From NCBI GenBank assembly GCA_035547055.1, contig DASZVN010000105.1:1-10137 (forward strand): a DNA stretch of 10,137 nucleotides, given 5' to 3'. Position numbers and translations under genes: made by a program. Shown here piece after piece: positions 7,374 to 10,137 of the stretch. Each line of letters opens with the position of its first letter. The first letter of the stretch is position 1. The notes below the pieces were generated by a model. It saw nothing but the letters and a program-made list of their open reading frames with translations, did not search any database and was not told where the DNA came from. The stretch is from DASZVN01 sp035547055. GTDB lineage: Bacteria; Pseudomonadota; Alphaproteobacteria; Rhizobiales; Methylopilaceae.

Positions 7374-8068
7374 GGCCGGGTGCCCTCGTGGCGGCGGGGC
7401 GCCGGCGCCGTGCCGCCCGAGCCCCCCGTTTGCGCCGCAGAGGGCAGGAACACGCCCTCGACGCGGCCGCCGCTCTTCGGGCTTTCGAGCCGCGAGCGCT
7501 GGGTGGTGAGGTCGACCACCAGGCGCTCGCCGCGCAGCACGTTGCCGCCCTGGGTGAGGACGACGTTGCCGGTCAGCGTGACGGTGTTGGACGCCATGTC
7601 GAAGACGCCGTGGCCGCCGGTGGCGCGCTGGTCGCCCGAGGTCACGACGACGCCGCCGTCGGCGATCAGGCGGCGGATGTCGCGCGAGGTGGTCGGCAGC
7701 TTCGCCGCCGGTCCCTTGGCCTGCTTCGCGGCGGCCGCCTCGACCGGCGCCGCCGGGGCGGGCGCAGCGGCAGCCGCGCCCGCCGAATTCGGCGCGGCGG
7801 CGGCCTTCGGCGGCTCGGTGTATTCGATCGTGAGCTTCTTGGCCCGCAGCGTCGACTGTCCCTGCACCACCTCCACCTTGCCGGTGAAGATGGCGGCCTG
7901 GTCGGTCTCGCGCACCTCCAGGCGGTCGGCCTCGATCTTCACCGGCTCCTTGGAATGGCCGCTGAAGTCCTGGAAGGCGCCGGTGACGGACTGGGCATCG
8001 GCCGGCGTGCCGGCGGCGAGCGGCAGCGCCGCGATCAGCGCGGCGAGGCAGGCGGCATGGCGGCGCAT
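7370..8068 (-). CDS. lptA: LPS transport periplasmic protein LptA
   Basis: This periplasmic OstA/LptA-domain protein forms the beta-jellyroll bridge that carries LPS from LptC to the outer-membrane LptD. A signal peptide is visible: MRRHAACLAALIAALPLAAG followed by TPADAQ, with likely cleavage after about residue 26. The OstA strands include EPVKIEADRLEVRETDQAAIF and GVVVTSGDQRATG...VTLTGNVVLTQGG. Between them, at roughly 87-130, sits a low-complexity Ala/Pro/Lys insert. The ATG at 8066-8068 overlaps the lptC stop as TGATG; a GTG one codon earlier (8069-8071) has GGAGG seven bases upstream and could be the true start. It is coupled to lptB downstream by a TTGA overlap. Confidence 0.92.
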   Translation of the reverse strand: MRRHAACLAALIAALPLAAGTPADAQSVTGAFQDFSGHSKEPVKIEADRLEVRETDQAAIFTGKVEVVQGQSTLRAKKLTIEYTEPPKAAAAPNSAGAAAAAPAPAAPVEAAAAKQAKGPAAKLPTTSRDIRRLIADGGVVVTSGDQRATGGHGVFDMASNTVTLTGNVVLTQGGNVLRGERLVVDLTTQRSRLESPKSGGRVEGVFLPSAAQTGGSGGTAPAPRRHEGTRP

Positions 8069-8760
8069 CACTTGGGAACCTCCGACCGGGGCGGCGCCGC
8101 GGGAGCGGCGCCCTGGGGCAGGAGCCGCATCACCACGTGACCCGAGAATATGACGTGATTGCCGCCCTGCGACAGGTCCATCGCGTCGGCGCGGAGCCGG
8201 GTCGTGCCGAGGCTGATGTCGACCGGCTGGTCGGTCGAGACGCGATCACCCTTCAGCTCGATCCGGGCGCTGGCGAGGTCGCCGGCATCGCCCTTGTCGG
8301 TCGTCACCTTGACGTGGCCGTCGAGGTCGAGAACCTGGGCAGTGGTGTCGAAATGGCCGCGATCGGCGGCGAAATGGGCCCAGCCCTGGTCGCGCATCTC
8401 GACCTTGGCTTTGAGGTCCGCCAGCCCGACCTGGCCCGGATTGCGGGTGGTCTGCTCGGCATGGTCGGCACGGACCTCGTAGGTCTGGCCGTTGGCGTTG
8501 AAGCCGGTGAGGCGCGGCGCCTCCATGGTGATGGTGCCATGGGTGACGTTGAGCCCCTTGGCATCCTCCTTGGAGGAGACGGCGTTGCGCGGGTCGGACA
8601 CCATCAGCACGAAGAAGCCGGCGACCACGGCCGCGGCCAGCACCGGCATCGCGATCCGGAGCCACGCCACCACCCGCGAATGCGCCCGGGCCGCGCGCAC
8701 CGCCGCCGCGCGGTGGACGTGCGGCAGCGAGGCGGATGCGGTGGCGGTCGCGGTGGTCAT
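8068..8760 (-). CDS. lptC: LPS export protein LptC
   Basis: This 230-residue inner-membrane protein receives LPS from LptB2FG and passes it to LptA. It has a Thr/Ala-rich cytoplasmic N-terminus, one membrane segment at about 33-54 (WLRIAMPVLAAAVVAGFFVLMV), and a periplasmic LptC/OstA-like beta fold. That fold includes LTGFNANGQTYEVRADHAEQ, LKAKVEMRDQGWAHFAADRGHFDTTAQVLDLDG and TRLRADAMDLSQGGNHVIFSGHVVMRL. This topology and the Q-x-Y-x-V-x-A-D-x-A motif are typical of alphaproteobacterial LptC. The ATG at 8758-8760 starts 47 bases after the ribonuclease D stop, and its stop overlaps lptA. Confidence 0.92.
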   Translation of the reverse strand: MTTATATASASLPHVHRAAAVRAARAHSRVVAWLRIAMPVLAAAVVAGFFVLMVSDPRNAVSSKEDAKGLNVTHGTITMEAPRLTGFNANGQTYEVRADHAEQTTRNPGQVGLADLKAKVEMRDQGWAHFAADRGHFDTTAQVLDLDGHVKVTTDKGDAGDLASARIELKGDRVSTDQPVDISLGTTRLRADAMDLSQGGNHVIFSGHVVMRLLPQGAAPAAPPRSEVPK

Positions 8761-8807
8761 GCCGGCCTATGTGGGCACGAGGGCGGGCGCGCGGGAGGCT
8801 TAGGCGC

Positions 8808-9422
8808 TCAGGAGTGCGAAAAGATGTCCATCTCGGCGTAGCCGGCGAGGTCGAGCGCAGCGCGGATCGGCAGGAAGGCGAAGCAGGCGTCGGCCAGCGC
8901 CATCCGCCCCTCGCGGCGCAGCAGCTCTTCCAGGCGGTCGCGGAGCTGGTGGAGATAGAGCACGTCGGAGGCGGCGTAGGCGAGCTGGGCCTCGGTCAGC
9001 GTCTCGGCGCCCCAGTCGGAGGATTGCTGCTGCTTGGAGAGGTCGACCTGGATCAGCTCGCGGGCGAGGTCCTTGAGGCCGTGGCGGTCGGTATAGGTGC
9101 GGGCGAGGCGCGAGGCGACCTTGGTGCACCACACCGGCTCGGCCATCAAGCCGAAGGTCTTGAACAGCACCGCGAGGTCGAACCGGGCGAAATGGAACAG
9201 CTTCGCCACGGCGCGGTCGCGCAGCACGCGCTCGAGATTGGGCGCGGAGGTCTGTCCGGGGCGGATCTGCACCAGCTCGGCATTGCCGTCGCCGCCCGAG
9301 AGCTGCACCAGGCAGAGCCGGTCGCGGTGCGGGTTCAGGCCGAGCGTCTCGGTATCGATCGCGACCGCGCCGGCGAACGAGACGTCGTCGGGCAGGTCGC
9401 CGCGGTGCAGTCGGATGGTCAT
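8808..9422 (-). CDS. Short ribonuclease D-type 3'-5' exonuclease (DEDDy)
   Basis: This 204-residue exonuclease of the DEDD superfamily is likely to trim 3' ends of tRNA or other RNAs. The catalytic residues of the DEDDy type are all present: D23 and E25 in AIDTETLG, D82 in FHFARFDLAV, and Y149-x3-D153 in YAASDVLYL. It ends soon after the exonuclease domain and lacks the HRDC domains of full-length RNase D (about 375 residues). This short form just upstream of lptC is common in alphaproteobacteria and is often labelled ribonuclease D or 3'-5' exonuclease. The start is the ATG at 9420-9422. It is the first gene of the leftward run. The exact RNA substrate is unknown. Confidence 0.92.
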   Translation of the reverse strand: MTIRLHRGDLPDDVSFAGAVAIDTETLGLNPHRDRLCLVQLSGGDGNAELVQIRPGQTSAPNLERVLRDRAVAKLFHFARFDLAVLFKTFGLMAEPVWCTKVASRLARTYTDRHGLKDLARELIQVDLSKQQQSSDWGAETLTEAQLAYAASDVLYLHQLRDRLEELLRREGRMALADACFAFLPIRAALDLAGYAEMDIFSHS

Positions 9423-9756
9423 CGGCCGTCAGCGGGACAGAGGGCGGATACACGGCGCCGCCGAGCGGAATCCGCCGTCAATCGTGGTGCCCAGGAAAGG
9501 ATTGCGCGTCTCGGGCTAGCTTGCCTTGATTTTACAGCGAAATCTAGGCCGCCGGGATCGGCTTGTGTGCCACGGCTGTAGCACACCTCCGCCCGACTGC
9601 CCGGAGGGGTACATCATGTGAGAGGTCGGATCAACGCGGGAGCGAGCGAGTTCCCCCCCGTGCACCGGGGGGCCAAAGCTGTCTCGGAGATTGACCTAGA
9701 ACCGCTCGGAAGCGATCTTACCACCTGAGCTAGAGGTCGGCCCGGAAAAAGCGCTG
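9423..9756. other. Non-coding divergent gap with tandem hairpins and a 9-bp direct repeat
   Basis: I see no supported gene here; the reading frames on the minus strand overlap structured DNA and lack family resemblance. The gap should hold the promoters of the leftward ribonuclease D-lpt run and of the rightward gene, but I could not pick convincing -35/-10 boxes. Visible structures are two back-to-back hairpins with 10-base loops (GTGTGC 9565-9570 with GCACAC 9581-9586; CTCCG 9587-9591 with CGGAG 9602-9606) and a 7-bp GC hairpin (CCCCCCG 9654-9660 with CGGGGGG 9666-9672). AGAGGTCGG also occurs twice in direct orientation (9621-9629 and 9732-9740). Confidence 0.55.
9670..9743 (-). other. tRNA-like remnant or tRNA-mimicking element
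   Basis: On the minus strand the stretch begins GGGCCGA and ends TTGGCCC, which can form a 7-pair closing helix (with one G-T pair) around a span of 74 bases, the size of a tRNA. Near its 5' side it has CTAGCTCAGGTGGTAAGA, an excellent match to a tRNA D arm. The rest does not fold properly: there is no 5-bp anticodon arm with a 7-base loop, only CGCT-TCCG-AGCG, and there is no recognisable T arm and no CCA. It is therefore not called as a working tRNA. It may be the scar of a tRNA gene damaged by insertion, or chance resemblance. Confidence 0.35.
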
Positions 9757-10137
9757 ATGCCGTATGAACTTCCAAACACTTGGCGCCGCAGAAAGCGACA
9801 AGCGCAGGGAGGCGCCGATGTCTACACCTATGACAGCGTGCCTCGTCAATTGCGGGTGCAAGTGGTCCAAATCCTTGGGGAGGGGCTTGGAGCTTACTGG
9901 ACCACGTTTGGAGACCGAGGGCCAACCCAACACCTTTACGAGGCTATTGTGCGCCTACTCAGACGTGAACTAGGCCGCCATAGCTTAGTTCAGCACCAGG
10001 GAAATACGGATGCTGAACTAATGACTTGGTTCGAAGCTGAGAAAGATGTTGATGCTTTTCTGGAAGGTATAGAAATATGCATGCGCTTAATTGATGTTGA
10101 GATTCGCACGAATTGGCAAAATTATCGTAGTCACGTT
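9757..10137 (+). CDS. AbiJ-NTD4 / STM4504-CBY_0614-like protein, 5' part only
   Basis: The ATG at 9757 opens a frame that reaches the window edge without a stop, giving the first 127 residues only. The N-terminus MPYELPNTWRRRKRQ, then ADVYTYDSVPRQLRVQVVQIL, matches in my recollection the AbiJ N-terminal domain 4, also labelled STM4504/CBY_0614 family. Such domains are found in proteins linked to abortive infection, usually joined to a C-terminal HEPN or other effector domain that is not visible here. Visible features are a basic first 15 residues, predicted amphipathic helices (RVQVVQILGEGL; LYEAIVRLLRREL) and an acidic helix near 90-115. Codons become clearly AT-richer towards the edge than in the neighbouring genes, suggesting transfer. 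The ribosome site is weak (GGA about 10 bases upstream). The family call is by eye and moderately sure; the defence role is inference. Confidence 0.62.
   Translation, partial: MPYELPNTWRRRKRQAQGGADVYTYDSVPRQLRVQVVQILGEGLGAYWTTFGDRGPTQHLYEAIVRLLRRELGRHSLVQHQGNTDAELMTWFEAEKDVDAFLEGIEICMRLIDVEIRTNWQNYRSHV

Noticed and set aside
6366..8153. Plus-strand open frame of 595 codons spanning lptB and lptA in antisense
   Set aside because: It crosses two well-supported genes and an intergenic repeat and has no recognisable domain.
9614..9925. Minus-strand frame of 103 codons covering the tRNA-like element
   Set aside because: It overlaps the better-supported plus-strand AbiJ-like frame and structured DNA, with no domain resemblance.

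Overview
The window is GC-rich chromosomal DNA, and gene content points to an alphaproteobacterium. It carries a FYDLN-acid (TIGR02300) zinc-ribbon protein, a short ribonuclease D next to lptC-lptA-lptB, and rpoN directly downstream of lptB, an arrangement typical of Hyphomicrobiales/Rhodospirillales-type genomes. I cannot name a genus from the sequence.

Layout, left to right. (1) 1-2302, plus strand: an accessory module with the 3' end of a DUF3489 gene, a DUF2924 gene and a large serine recombinase whose start overlaps the DUF2924 stop. A perfect 12-bp hairpin lies between the first two genes. (2) 2303-2609: non-coding, with a probable tRNA terminator near its right end. (3) 2610-2685, minus: tRNA-Ala(GGC). 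(4) 2791-9422, minus: seven housekeeping genes. In transcription order they are ribonuclease D, lptC, lptA, lptB, rpoN, prfC (release factor 3) and the FYDLN-acid protein. lptC/lptA and lptA/lptB overlap at stop and start codons. A REP-like palindromic repeat separates lptB from rpoN. (5) 9423-9756: non-coding, with several hairpins and a minus-strand element resembling part of a tRNA. (6) 9757 to the right edge, plus: an open reading frame that runs off the window with markedly more AT-rich codons. Its N-terminus looks like the AbiJ N-terminal domain 4 / STM4504-CBY_0614 family linked to abortive infection against phage.

The core is therefore an ordinary block for envelope LPS export (LptC, LptA, LptB), sigma-54 transcription (RpoN) and translation termination (RF3). 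Accessory DNA flanks it on both sides: a serine-recombinase module next to a tRNA-Ala gene on the left, and a defence-like gene behind a tRNA-like remnant on the right. The right-edge gene is the most interesting item, and only its first 127 codons are visible.
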